Shown here: piece after piece, positions 1 to 9,649 of the stretch | Layout of the letters: each line of letters starts with the position of its first letter | How positions within the stretch are numbered: the stretch's first letter is position 1 | From: Ipomoea triloba | Lineage: Eukaryota; Streptophyta; Magnoliopsida; Solanales; Convolvulaceae | Assembly (NCBI RefSeq): GCF_003576645.1 | Contig: NC_044917.1 | Coordinates: forward strand, 17,262,227 to 17,326,226 | DNA: 64,000 bases | Direction: 5' to 3' | Program-made: the position numbers and the translations under genes | Notes under the pieces: generated by a model | Seen by the model: only the letters and a program-made list of their open reading frames with translations | Told to the model about the DNA's origin: nothing | Databases searched by the model: none

Positions 1-2100
1 TCCAGAGCAGTGTTGCTGACTTGGGACAGTGGGATTGCGGCTGTTGCAATATCATCGTGAGCAACCCCAGAGGTCTCTCCTGGCCCTCTCGTGAACTCAA
101 CGTTCTGTCCCAAGGAGATGGCAGTGGCGAGCCTGATATCTTCTCGAAATCGTGCTTCTGTTTCAGGATCTTCTTCAGGCTCCGCTTCAACTTCTGGTGC
201 TTCAACTGCTATGCTCTTCCCTTTATCAGTTCTTTCACTGTTCAGCTTCATTACTCGTGTTTCGTGGGCAAGATCCATCAGTTGTTGAGCTGGGATCTCG
301 GAGATGCCCAACCACTGGAGTGCAAACTGCTCTTCTGCCTCCATTTCAGCTGCTTGACTCATCAATTGAGTGAAAGAACTGGTTCTCCAGTTGATCCACC
401 TGATCACCCTGGAGAAGTCATCAAGGGTGGGTGCTTCCACTGCCAACTGAGTGGATATTTCTGCATATAAGTCATCCCGCCCATCAGAGATGATTTCAGT
501 AGCAGAGATTGCTTCGTCTATCTGAGCTGTGATCTCTCGACTATGCTCCAAGAGATCATCTCCCACCCTGACTGTGTAGTCTGTCTCTCGAACCATCTCA
601 CNCTGTTGCTGATGCACACTCCACAGCTTGTTCAGTTATCTCTCGAACAACCGAGAGATCATGTGTCAACCCATCATTCAGAAAAGCTTGCACTGGGTTC
701 CTGACCACAGTGCCCTGACCATCAGCAGCCACCACACAGTCTAGATCTTCAGCTGCTGGAATATCTACCTCTCGAACCACCTGTCGTGGTTCCTCAACAA
801 TACCCTGTACTGGATCACTGATCCCAGTACCTTCAACCTCTCGAGCCATCTCTCGAGATAAACCAACAGATTCATCAACATCCTCAGCACCATCAACAGC
901 AAGTATATCAACATTTAAAGTTCCTGACAGGGACTTGGTAGGGGGCACTCTCTCAATTAAAGTTCCTGACAGGGACTTGGTAGGGGGCACTCTCTCAACC
1001 TCAGTTCCTGACAGGGACTTGGTAGGGGGCACTCTCTCAACCTCAGCGGCCAGTGTAGCCTGAGGTTCCCCCTGGGCTTGTGCCCTGTCCTCAAATGGTA
1101 CTTGTATAACGGACGGTGTCACCTCTCGAACCTGGGTGACAGCAGCAGTCTTGGTCCTCTTGGCCTTCCTTTTCACTTCAACCCTCTTGACTAGGGTGTC
1201 CAAAAGCTCGTCATCAGAGCGCTTCTCCTTTGCTGGGGCTTTCCTTTTGCCCCTTCCCTTAGGCTTTGAGGGTGAAGATGCATCCTTAGCACCTTTTGCC
1301 TTAGCTTGAGGTTTCGTTCTACCCATATAGGTATTCCGATGAACCTCTCGCCCTTCCCTCAGTTCGAAGCCCTTCAGTCTTAATAGAAATTGAACAACAA
1401 AGCCAAAACCAACCTTTTTGTAGATTGTCAGGTCGGAGTTGGAAACTGAGCTCTGCACTTGGTGTTTGAGGCAGTCGAAGATGATGTGAGCCCAGTCCAA
1501 CTTGTTGTTGTTCCAGATGGCGTGGAGGATTTTCAGAGTGTCCAGATTGACTTCGTCTGTTCCGGACACCTTGCCGAGGATGAATTTTATGATGAGCTCG
1601 GCGGCTAGGGCAAACCTCTCCTTCAAATGAAATCTGCGGAGGGCAGAGGATGCTCTGGGTGGTGCAGTCTCCAATCGGATTTTGTCCCAAAACTCCTGCT
1701 TATCCATGTTGTAGTCCGATAGGTGCTTGACTGCCTCCTCCGACGTAGCAAAGTCGAATGCTGCTCGTAAATCACCCACAGAGATTGTTATGTCTATTTC
1801 GTTGAAGCGGCTTTCAATCTTGCCCTTCGTGACCTTGGCATGAGCGAACCATTCTGTATAGTCGAGGTCATGAATGGTTCGGTAGTCATGCGTCATGTAC
1901 CGCATTAGTCCTGCCTTCTCAAATTTCTTCAAGACTTTCTCCGCCATTGTTGGATTTGGCGAGTGGGTGATGAAGCCATCTTTGTCAAGGATGCTTCCCG
2001 CCTTGACTTGTTTAATCTGAGAGCGTATGTGGTCTAGCTCTCTCTGGTATGCACTGGAGGATGAAGATGAAGATGAAGAAGATGATGATTCAGACGCCAT
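1..2100 (-). CDS. Sirevirus envelope-position ORF (third ORF), left-truncated
   Basis: This long minus-strand ORF starts at the ATG at 2098-2100 and runs off the left edge of the window. It lies downstream of pol, where SIRE-type Ty1/copia elements carry an extra, so-called envelope-like ORF. The protein opens with a serine run (residues 4-16). A folded-looking, Trp- and Leu-rich region follows to about residue 250, then a Lys-rich basic stretch (about 260-320) and an acidic, low-complexity tail with three 14-residue repeats containing VPPTKSLSGT. I see no signal peptide and no convincing membrane segment, so a true envelope role is not supported. The N-terminal part resembles what databases call putative plant transposon protein; that match is from memory. 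The single n at 602 coincides with a frame change: 1-600 is open in another frame with the same acidic character. The function is unknown. Confidence 0.75.
602..602. other. Single ambiguous base at a frame break
   Basis: One n interrupts the envelope-position ORF. The minus-strand frame meets TGA at 598-600 just past it, while a shifted frame stays open to the window edge. The best reading is a sequence join or error that breaks an otherwise continuous ORF. No flanking duplication was found here, unlike the other single n positions. Confidence 0.7.
920..1045 (-). repeat. Three 42-bp in-frame coding repeats
   Basis: Three nearly identical 42-bp units begin at about 920, 962 and 1004 and encode 14-residue repeats with VPPTKSLSGT. 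The unit is a multiple of three, so copy-number change keeps the frame of the envelope-position ORF. Confidence 0.9.
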
Positions 2101-2208
2101 TGAAGAAAGTTTGTGTGTTTTGGAGGGAATGTGTACAGCGTCTAAGGATTTGGGGATTTTGGGTATATGGTTTTGAGTTTGAATCCGGGTAAAGAAGAAG
2201 GATTTTGC

Positions 2209-2216
2209 TTTTATAT
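2209..2216 (-). promoter_or_regulatory. TATA-like box upstream of the envelope-position ORF
   Basis: The minus strand reads AATATAAAAGC about 109 bp before the ATG of the envelope-position ORF. It is followed by a CA-rich, G-poor stretch typical of a plant 5' leader. This is compatible with an internal promoter for the third ORF. It is a motif match only; AT-rich chance matches are common. Confidence 0.35.
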
Positions 2217-2559
2217 TAGGCGGATTCGGGTTGGATATATGGGTAGGGTTGAGAGTTTGACCCGTGGAAGGATCCCGGTTGATTTAAAAGATGTGAGAAG
2301 TCAAAAATACCCCTGATAACGGTCAGCTTATAAGGTATTTTGGTAAGGGTATTTCGGTAAAGTATAGAACGGTTTAAGCTTTGAGACAGTGGAGTATTGA
2401 TATTTTAAAATAAGCATGCTCCCACTAATCAAGATAATGCCCTTAAGTGCGAAAAACCGTCAGTAACCGATGACCACGTGGCTAGCATTTATGTCCAAAG
2501 ATAGTCGTTCCACCTCATATATCCGTTGAGCTTATCAAATTCACCTTTCGAAGGTGAAT

Positions 2560-2745
2560 GATCTTCCTCATGAGTTTAAGGATCTTCCCCCTGAGTGATT
2601 GATCCCTAAACCTCCTTATTCTTCCGTCTTGATCTGGTTAAGGATCTTCCCCCTGAGTGATTGATCCCTAACCCTCCTTATTCCTCCATCTTGATCTGGT
2701 TAGGGATCTTCCCTTTGATCCCTAACCCTCCTTATTCCTCCTTTC
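2560..2745 (-). repeat. Tandem repeats carrying purine tracts (PPT-like)
   Basis: Units start at about 2560 (short and degenerate), 2581, 2643 and 2705, with a 62-bp period. On the minus strand the first two full units contain CAGGGGGAAGATC. Sireviruses are known for multiplied polypurine tracts near the 3' LTR. Here the array lies between the small ORF and the envelope-position ORF rather than next to an LTR. The third full unit has a weaker purine run. Confidence 0.6.
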
Positions 2746-3038
2746 AGAGATATCAGTTTGTTATCTTTCGAAGTGACCTCTCGAACTACCCTTCTTCGAG
2801 ACATAATGTATGTAGACAAACTGATCGGGTGACCTCTCGAACTACCTTTCGAACACAGATTGCGAGAGAAACAAGTCTGATTCATCTAAAAGATATCACT
2901 TGGAACATATCCTTAAGTTCATTTAGTGATTTCCAGATACATTACATATGAATCAATATCCTATTAAATTCCCTAGAAACTTTTGTTTGGCCTTGGTCAG
3001 CCTAATAGGAATCTATCGTTAAGGCGGGAACTAGCCAT

Positions 3039-3534
3039 CTAAAGTCCTATTTGTCTAATAACAGAACTGGGGGTGGCTATTCCCTTTTCTTGTTCTTCTC
3101 TCCGGAGCTGCTTACTATAGTTGGGAGTGACCATCTTCATCGCTAATCCTCTTAATGTCTTTGGATTAGGTATGATCATCCCTTTGGCTGCTGCAGACCT
3201 CAGAAAGTCCCATCTGGTCTTCCTCTCCGTTTCCCTTGGTTCTCCATTTGGTTGAGGAAGGCCCTTTTCCAGAATGTGCAGCAGTAGGAGTCCCTCTTGT
3301 GCAGGACTCTTCTCCCGATTCCAGTATCCCATCGTTGTGGATCTCCTCGTATTTGGGGATCCATTCACCTTGGATGGGAATAGGATTCTTGCTTGGATTA
3401 TCAGGAAGCTCCGTAATCTGTTCACCCTTCGTTGATTCTGGATAGTTTTCTCCTTGAAAATCTTTGGACTTGACTGCCGGTTTCTTTCCTCTATAAAAGA
3501 ATGGAACATCATCTTTTCCTTTCTTTTTCTCCAT
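3039..3534 (-). CDS. Small ORF between pol and the envelope-position ORF, unknown
   Basis: The ATG at 3532-3534 opens a 122-codon frame ending at 3166. It is very hydrophilic and rich in Lys, Glu, Pro and Ser (start MEKKKGKDDVPFFYRGKK). A second overlapping minus-strand frame, open from about 3512, continues to 3039 and carries a more protein-like C-terminal half, so one frameshift near 3230-3300 could join them. No domain is recognised. It lies about 200 bp after the pol stop, in the same direction. It may be a variable Sirevirus accessory ORF or remains of a captured sequence; coding status is uncertain. Confidence 0.35.
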
Positions 3535-3571
3535 GGGAAGTTGATGATATGAACTTCTGAAAGAAACCCTC

Positions 3572-3580
3572 TTATTTATA
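3572..3580 (-). promoter_or_regulatory. TATA-like box before the small ORF
   Basis: The minus strand reads CTATAAATAAG about 40 bp upstream of the small ORF ATG. The spacing is short for a normal leader. This is a motif match only. Confidence 0.25.
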
Positions 3581-3734
3581 GCCCAATAAGGTTATCACTT
3601 TTGAGTTACGGGATGCAATATGAATGACCGTTCAATGCTTGTGTAACTCCAAAGCTGCCATAAAGTTGGTAAAACCGCCCCTCACATGCGAAACAGTTCA
3701 TGGCACTAAATACAAGAAGATAAGATTTGACCAT

Positions 3735-5857
3735 TCATCCCAACTCTATCATTCCCAATTCTAACCTTAGTTGAGAGAATCTATTTTCACATAACGCTTT
3801 TGTGAAAATATCTGCTAGTTGCTCCTCCGTTGCAACATATTCCAAAGTGATGTCCTTTTTCTCAACGTGGTCTCGGATGAAGTGATACTTAATATCAATA
3901 TGCTTTGTTCTGGAGTGTAACACTGGGTTGTGGGTGATGGCAATAGCACTTGTATTGTCACACATAATTTTAACCTCCTTACACTCAACACCATAATCCA
4001 TTAGCTGTTGCTTCATCCATAAGATCTGAGCACAACAACTTCCAGCTGCTACATATTCTGCCTCAGCAGTGCTTGTAGCTATCGGATGTTGTTTCTTGCT
4101 AAACCATGAGACAAGTCTTCCACCTAGAAACTGACATGTCCCTGATGTGCTCTTTCGATCTATCTTGCAACCGGCAAAGTCCGCATCTGAATAACCCATA
4201 AGTTCGAAAGATCCACCTTTCGAATACCAGAGCCCAACACTCTGCGTACCCTTTAGATATCTAAGAATCTTTTTGGATGCATTTAGGTGACTTTCCTTAG
4301 GACTTGCCTGAAATCTAGCACATACACCTACTGCAAAGGATATGTCTGGTCTACTTGCAGTTAAATAAAGAAGAGATCCGATGATACCTCGATAAGTGGT
4401 TTGATCGACCTCTCGACCTTCGCTGTCGACATCGATACGTAGAGAGGTTCCCATAGGTACTTTGACTGAGGATTTCCCTTCTATGTTGTATTTCCTGAGC
4501 AGATCCTTGGTGTATTTCTCCTGGTTGATGAAGATACCTTCCTTAAGCTGTCTCACTTGTAGTCCAAGGAAGTAGTTGAGCTCTCCCATCATGCTCATCT
4601 CGAACTTCCCTTTCATCAAACTGGAGAACTTCTCGCACAAGTCTGGATTGGTGCTTCCAAAAATGATATCGTCCACATAGATTTGCACCAATAAGATGTG
4701 ATCCCCATCCTTAATCCTAAACAATGTTTTGTCCACTAGGCCTTTGGTGAACCCACACTGAAGTAGAAAAGAGGATAAGGTATCATACCAAGCTCTCGGA
4801 GCTTGTTTTAAGCCGTAAAGTGCCTTCTTTAATTTGTATACTTTGTCAGCTCCCACGTCCTTCAAGAAACCCGGAGGTTGTTCAACGTACACCTCTTCTT
4901 CGAGAAGTCCGTTCAGAAAAGCGCTCTTGACATCCATTTGATATACCTTAAAGTCTTTGAAGGCGGCATATGCGAGAAAGATGCGTATGGCTTCGAGACG
5001 TGCCACTGGAGCGAAGGTTTCATCAAAATCTATTCCTTCCTCCTGACAGTAGCCTTTGGCAACAAGTCTGGCCTTGTTCCTAACAATAACTCCATCCTCA
5101 TTCATCTTGTTTCTGAAAACCCACTTTGTACCAATGACATTCTGATGATGAGGTCTCGGAACTAGTTCCCAAACGTCGTTCCTCTCGAACTGATGAAGTT
5201 CCTCTTGCATTGCTTGCACCCAATCTGCGTCGCTTAGAGCCTCATCGATCACCTTAGGCTCTATTTGAGATAGAAAACAAGCAAACATGCTTTCTCTGTA
5301 AGCTGATCTGGTTCGAACTCTGTCACGTACATCTCCGATCACTTGATCAGCAGGGTGACTTCTCAGCCATCTTAGGTCGGGTTGCGGCTCCTCAGTTGAT
5401 ACTTCCATTGAAGGTTGAGATATGGGTTGAACATCTATGATCTGGTTTTGATCAACTGAGTCAGGCGCTTTCTTCTTGGTAGACTCTTCATCATCTGATT
5501 CTGACTGGAGTTCTGCTACGTCTCGAACTATCGACTGCTTGTCTTCGAGAGGTAAGTTTGATCTCTCGATAGACTCTGGCTGATCTTCCTCAGCAGCTTC
5601 CGTTGTCTTTGATGGTTGATCTGTTGATGCCCTTTCATCAAAGGTAACATGTATGGACTCTTCAACCACCAAACTCCGCTTGTTGAAGACTCTGAGTGCT
5701 TTGCTTGTCGATGAGTATCCCAGAAATACTCCATCATCTGCCTTTTCTTCAAAAGTTCTTCGTTGAGTCTTTCCATTGTTGTGAATATAGCATTTGCACC
5801 CGAATGAGTGGAAGTGGCTTACATTCGGTTTTCTTCCATTCCACAACTCATATGGAG
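3735..5857 (-). CDS. Sirevirus pol, reverse transcriptase and RNase H part
   Basis: This minus-strand frame is open from the n at 5858 to its stop at 3735 and encodes the 3' part of a Ty1/copia polyprotein. The first part is the integrase C-terminal region ([20 protein letters not shown]), followed by a variable acidic linker. Reverse transcriptase begins near [10 protein letters not shown], and its catalytic motif YVDDIIFGS lies at 4660-4682. RNase H carries SDADFAGC and [11 protein letters not shown], and the protein ends with a SIRE-like tail after TKALCENRF. Reverse transcriptase copies the element RNA to DNA and RNase H removes the RNA template. The frame has no internal stop, so this copy is recent or well preserved. 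The first methionine at 5846 is not a real start, because pol is normally made as a fusion with Gag. The upstream end is an n-marked join. Confidence 0.9.
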
Positions 5858-6723
5858 NTCGAGACGTGCCACTGGAGCGAAGGTTTCATCAAAATCTATC
5901 CCTTCCTCCTGGCAATAACCTTTGGCAACAAGTCTGGCCTTGTTCCTAACAATAATTCCATCCTCATTCATCTTGTTTCTGAAAACCCACTTTGTACCAA
6001 TGACATTCTGATGATGAGGTCTCGGAACTAGTTCCCAAACGTCGTTCCTCTCGAACTGATGAAGTTCCTCTTGCATTGCTTGCACCCAATCTGCGTCGCT
6101 TAGAGCCTCATCGATCACCTTAGGCTCTATTTGAGATAGAAAACAAGCAAACATGCTTTCTCTGTAAGCTGATCTGGTTCGAACTCTGTCACGTACATCT
6201 CCGATCACTTGATCAGCAGGGTGACTTCTCAGCCATCTTAGGTCGGGTTGCGGCTCCTCAGTTGATACTTCCATTGAAGGTTGAGATATGGGTTGAACAT
6301 CTATGATCTGGTTTTGATCAACTGAGTCAGGCGCTTTCTTCTTGGTAGACTCTTCATCATCTGATTCTGACTGGAGTTCTGCTACGTCTCGAACTATCGA
6401 CTGCTTGTCTTCGAGAGGTAAGTTTGATCTCTCGATAGATTCTGGCTGATCTTCCTCAGCAGCTTCCGTTGTCTTTGATGGTTGATCTGTTGATGCCCTT
6501 TCATCAAAGGTAACATGTATGGACTCTTCAACCACCAAACTCCGCTTGTTGAAGACTCTGAGTGCTTTGCTTGTCGATGAGTATCCCAGAAATACTCCAT
6601 CATCTGCCTTTTCTTCAAAAGTTCTTCGTTGAGTCTTCCCATTGTTGTGAATATAGCATTTGCACCCGAATGAGTGGAAGTGGCTTACATTCGGTTTTCT
6701 TCCATTCCACAACTCATATGGAG
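4993..6723. repeat. 865-bp direct duplication across a single n (4993-5857 and 5859-6723)
   Basis: The pol sequence from TCGAGACGTG to CATATGGAG occurs twice, separated only by the n at 5858. The copies are collinear and differ at only a handful of positions (for example 5034-5060, 5091 and 5571). That fits contigs from two near-identical Sirevirus copies abutted without merging. A real tandem duplication is the alternative. Confidence 0.85.
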
Positions 6724-7201
6724 TCTTTCCAACTCCTTTTACTATCAAGGACCGATTTTGGGTGTAGCACGCTGTGTTGATTGCTTCTGCCCAAAATCCT
6801 TGTGATATGTTGGCTTGCGAGAGCATGGTCCTTGCGGCTTCTTTGAGAGTTCTGTTCCTTCTTTCAGCAACCCCGTTTTGTTGAGGTGTTCGAGCAGCTG
6901 ATAGTTGATGATGAATTCCGTTCTCGTTGCAGTAGCTCTCGATTACTTGATTAACGAACTCTCCACCTTGATCTGACCGGATCTTTAGTATCGAGACTTC
7001 CTTTTCAACTTGAACTTGTTTCAAGAGATTTGGTAGGGCAATTTTTGTCTCGCTTTTCTTGGTTAAGAACACGGTCCAAGTGAATCTTGTGTAGTCATCC
7101 ACTACCACAAGAGTGTACTTCTTTCCCTTTATGCTGGGTGGATCCACTGGGCCAAATAAGTCCATGTGAAGAAGACTTAATGGTCTAGTGGATGATGTCA
7201 T
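5859..7201 (-). pseudogene. Sirevirus integrase core to reverse transcriptase start, partial
   Basis: This minus-strand frame runs from 7201 to the n at 5858. It carries the copia integrase core: the first catalytic Asp in LHMDLFGP, the second in SDQGGEF, and the Glu in [12 protein letters not shown]. The integrase C-terminal motif GVFLGY, the acidic linker and the start of reverse transcriptase follow. Integrase inserts the cDNA into host chromosomes. The frame is intact within the fragment, but both ends are artificial. At 5858 it meets the duplicated copy, and at 7201 it is cut exactly where the unrelated exon-like flank begins. The zinc-binding part that should precede it lies at 11230-11415 in the opposite orientation. 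Confidence 0.85.
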
Positions 7202-7246
7202 ATTATCACTGAGTAGGAAAAAAAAATAAAGGAAAGCAAAACTGAC

Positions 7247-7366
7247 CTCCGAGTCATAAAAAAGCCATTCCTGACTCTTGATTAACTCACTGTTTCTTCC
7301 TTCTGGAACAACATAAGTCACCTTTTCATTACTTCTCATATTCTTAGGACCTACAGGTGGAGACAT
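7247..7366 (-). CDS. Putative first exon of an unidentified host gene
   Basis: The minus strand has an ATG at 7366 followed by 40 open codons (start [15 protein letters not shown], end WLFYDSE). They run into a candidate splice donor GAG/GTCAGT at about 7246 and an AT-rich, intron-like stretch. Upstream there is a TATA-like box and a purine-rich leader, which is the layout of a plant promoter and 5' UTR. The rest of the gene is absent: at 7201 the sequence jumps into retrotransposon pol. The same segment is repeated at 14095-14214. I do not recognise the family. The open frame that fuses this exon to integrase is accidental. Confidence 0.4.
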
Positions 7367-7463
7367 TTGATAGCAAAGGCTTAAAATTTTTGCAGATCAG
7401 AGAAAGAAGAAGAAATGGGAGATAGAGTTGCTGGAATTGATCACTGCTTGTTTATTTAACTCG

Positions 7464-7472
7464 GTATATATG
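7464..7472 (-). promoter_or_regulatory. TATA-like box of the putative host gene
   Basis: The minus strand reads CATATATACCGAG about 100 bp upstream of the putative ATG at 7366. The upstream region 7480-7756 is AT-rich and is cut by an LTR at 7757. Confidence 0.35.
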
Positions 7473-8014
7473 AAGCCTTTACAGTGGAAAGGCTTCCAAC
7501 CTTTAATGAATGAATCATTAAATTCACATTGGACATGTAAACGTCCAAAAGTATGGGAAAGAGTGTGTAATATTGTAATATTTACCAATCACTGAAAATA
7601 AAATTAAAACCCTCGTTTCTTTATTGTTCAGTGATGGTAATCGATCCATTTTACCCATTAATTGCAATGATTAATTTTGTGCATCGAGCGGTGCAATAGT
7701 AATAAATATGAGAGAAAAGACGTGTGAATGCATATATTATGTACGACATAATAAATTGTTAGGAACACCATGTAATAGGTTTTGATGATACCAACTGTTA
7801 AGTAAGAATCCCCAAGTCTCGATACATAGGCAAAACAATGTAAGTTCGATAAGTAAACTAAGAGCGAAAATACAACCGGGTAATTTGAGCTCAACTCGGG
7901 AAAATTTAAGCTTAAGGTAAACTTGTTTGAACAACTTAGAAGTTTTCGTGTTGTAAGCAAACAGATAGATCAGAAGCAGGCACGAGACAACTCTGGAGGA
8001 ATAAGGGTCTACGA

Positions 8015-8175
8015 GACATCAACTAAGTCTCGAGACACAAGCCAAGTTCGAGAGGTAAGGACCTCTCGATATACCTATCGAGTTCGAGACGTAAAGAATA
8101 TTCGAGAGATAGACCTCTCGATACATGGGATTGAAACATCAAGTGGTCGAGACATCTTTTATGGTCTCGATAAAC
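8015..8175 (+). repeat. Cluster of TCGAGA / TCTCGA palindromic motifs in the LTR
   Basis: About ten TCTCGA, TCGAGA or ATCGAG motifs occur within 160 bp in both orientations, several in hairpin-capable pairs such as CGAGAGGT...ACCTCTCG. Sirevirus LTR promoter regions are known to carry arrays of palindromic motifs. The cluster is copied at 14863-15023 and, inverted, near 17010-17190. Confidence 0.75.
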
Positions 8176-8606
8176 CGGCACTTCTCCAAGAGGCTGAATG
8201 TTAGTCAACATGTGCAGATAAAATACTCTAAGTTTGGAGAAGAAGAATATCATGGAGATAAAATATTGAAGAGGTGCTGAGCGGGAGGTTTCAAAATGGA
8301 CGGAAGTGGATGACACGTCAGACCTCCACCACAAACGGTCAAGAAGTGCACCAATCCTGAAGTGGTCAGATTCCCCAAACAAGGAATGATGGGAACATAA
8401 AAAGAGTAACTTTATCCAAAAGAAGCAAGTGAAGCATGAACTCAAGAAAGTGGAATATGGAATATTCACTACAAACAAAAGGCTCAAGTTACAAGACCAC
8501 TACTCCATGAAAAATGCTGAAATTGTGCAAAGACCCATGTTCGGCGTGGGAGACCAATTTCAAACGGAATAGTTTTCCCTCCAACGGAACTATTCTTCTA
8601 CTCTCA

Positions 8607-8613
8607 TATATAA
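8607..8613 (+). promoter_or_regulatory. LTR TATA box
   Basis: CTCATATATAAGG lies about 850 bp into the LTR, the expected place for the U3 promoter. The same box is present in the LTR copies at about 15455 and, inverted, at about 16570. Confidence 0.6.
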
Positions 8614-9540
8614 GGACGTAAAGACACAGAAAAAAAGGGGGTTGTGAAAGAGGTCAAGAGGTTAAAGAGGTGTCTGATAAAAACGTTCCAGTGCAAAGTG
8701 CTTAACTTGGAATATCATCCTGATATTCAATACAGCGAGAGAACACATCTTAGTGTTCGAAGAGAGTTACAAAGCTAAACTGTCATACATCCAGAAGGTG
8801 ACCAAAGCTGCTCTACATCAAAGTTGATTCAACGATAGCTTGTGGTCAGATTGGAGATTGTTACATTCAACTGTGACTATCAACAACGTCTTGCTTTGGA
8901 TTAAGCAAGGGAGGTGGAGTAGTCCGAGCAACCTGAGGCTTGATGATCTCAACCTTGATAGGCTTGACGCGGGCTAACGAGAGGTGGAGTAACTGGAAGC
9001 GGGAGAAAAACCTGAGGAGAGGCGGAGTAACCTGGCTGCTGTCCGAGCGAAGAAACCTGAGGCTTGACGCGGGCTTGGTGATCAAAGGTCAAGTGCTCGA
9101 GAGGTGGAGTAACTGGAAGCGGGGCGAAAAACCTGAGGCTTGAGGCGGGCTTGGTGATCAAAGCTCAAGCGCTCGTTATTGTACTAAAAGGGAAGTTTTT
9201 AGTGCAATCCTTCCAGGGAGTTTCTGGAAGAAGAGTGGAAGTAGGCGGGTTGGCCGAACCACTTAAAAATCTCTCTTGCATTTACTTTCTGTTTTATCTC
9301 TCGCTAACTTCTCGATTGCACTGCATATAATCACACCTCTCGAACTAACCCAAACTCGTGCTAACTAAAAGGGGATAACATTTCCGCTGCGCATAAAACT
9401 TTGTCTTCACCTCGTGAGGTATCGAACCTAAACATCCTAAGTTCAATACACACGAGAGGTCGAAAAGATTTGCAAAATCTTATACAAGTCTATTCACCCC
9501 CCCCTCTAGACTTGTACCCCATCCCCTTGGGACCAACAAT

Positions 9541-9552
9541 TGGTATCAGAGC
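9541..9552 (+). other. Primer binding site, initiator tRNA-Met
   Basis: TGGTATCAGAGC immediately follows the LTR end and a two-base spacer. It matches the 3' end complement of plant initiator tRNA-Met, the primer used by Ty1/copia elements. Confidence 0.92.
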
Positions 9553-9649
9553 AAGTTCTCTGATCGATATAAACCTTTGTTTATATTGCCTAGAGATCCT
9601 TCTTTGAAAAATCTTTTAAATATTTTCAAAGCACGAGATAATTTTCAAT

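Larger units (their letters stand above)
7199..8826. repeat. 1,628-bp direct repeat, copy 1
   Basis: This block contains the exon-like flank (7199-7756) and the first 1,070 bp of an LTR. It recurs at 14047-15674 with a constant offset of 6,848 bp and no difference that I could find, including in every overlapping reading frame. Confidence 0.9.
7757..9538 (+). repeat. Sirevirus LTR, complete, plus orientation
   Basis: The LTR starts TGTTAGGAACA and ends GGGACCAACA, giving the canonical TG...CA ends and 1,782 bp. It is followed after AT by the primer binding site at 9541. Long LTRs are typical of Sireviruses. It contains a cluster of TCGAGA palindromes, a TATA box at 8607 and, at 8916-9180, partial tandem repeats of about 120 bp. 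Those repeats vary in number between the LTR copies of this window. Confidence 0.9.

Noticed and set aside
598..2100. A true viral envelope glycoprotein
   Set aside because: No signal peptide, membrane segment or cysteine pattern is visible; only the position in the element suggests the name.
7202..7366. A continuous minus-strand frame fusing the exon-like segment to integrase (5819-7366)
   Set aside because: The first about 55 codons come from unrelated flanking DNA, including an intron-like AT-rich part. The fusion is a by-product of the junction at 7201 and not a gene.
7658..7960. 100-codon ORFs in the LTR, repeated at 14506
   Set aside because: They cross the LTR boundary at 7757 and have no domain; repetition follows from the 1,628-bp duplication.
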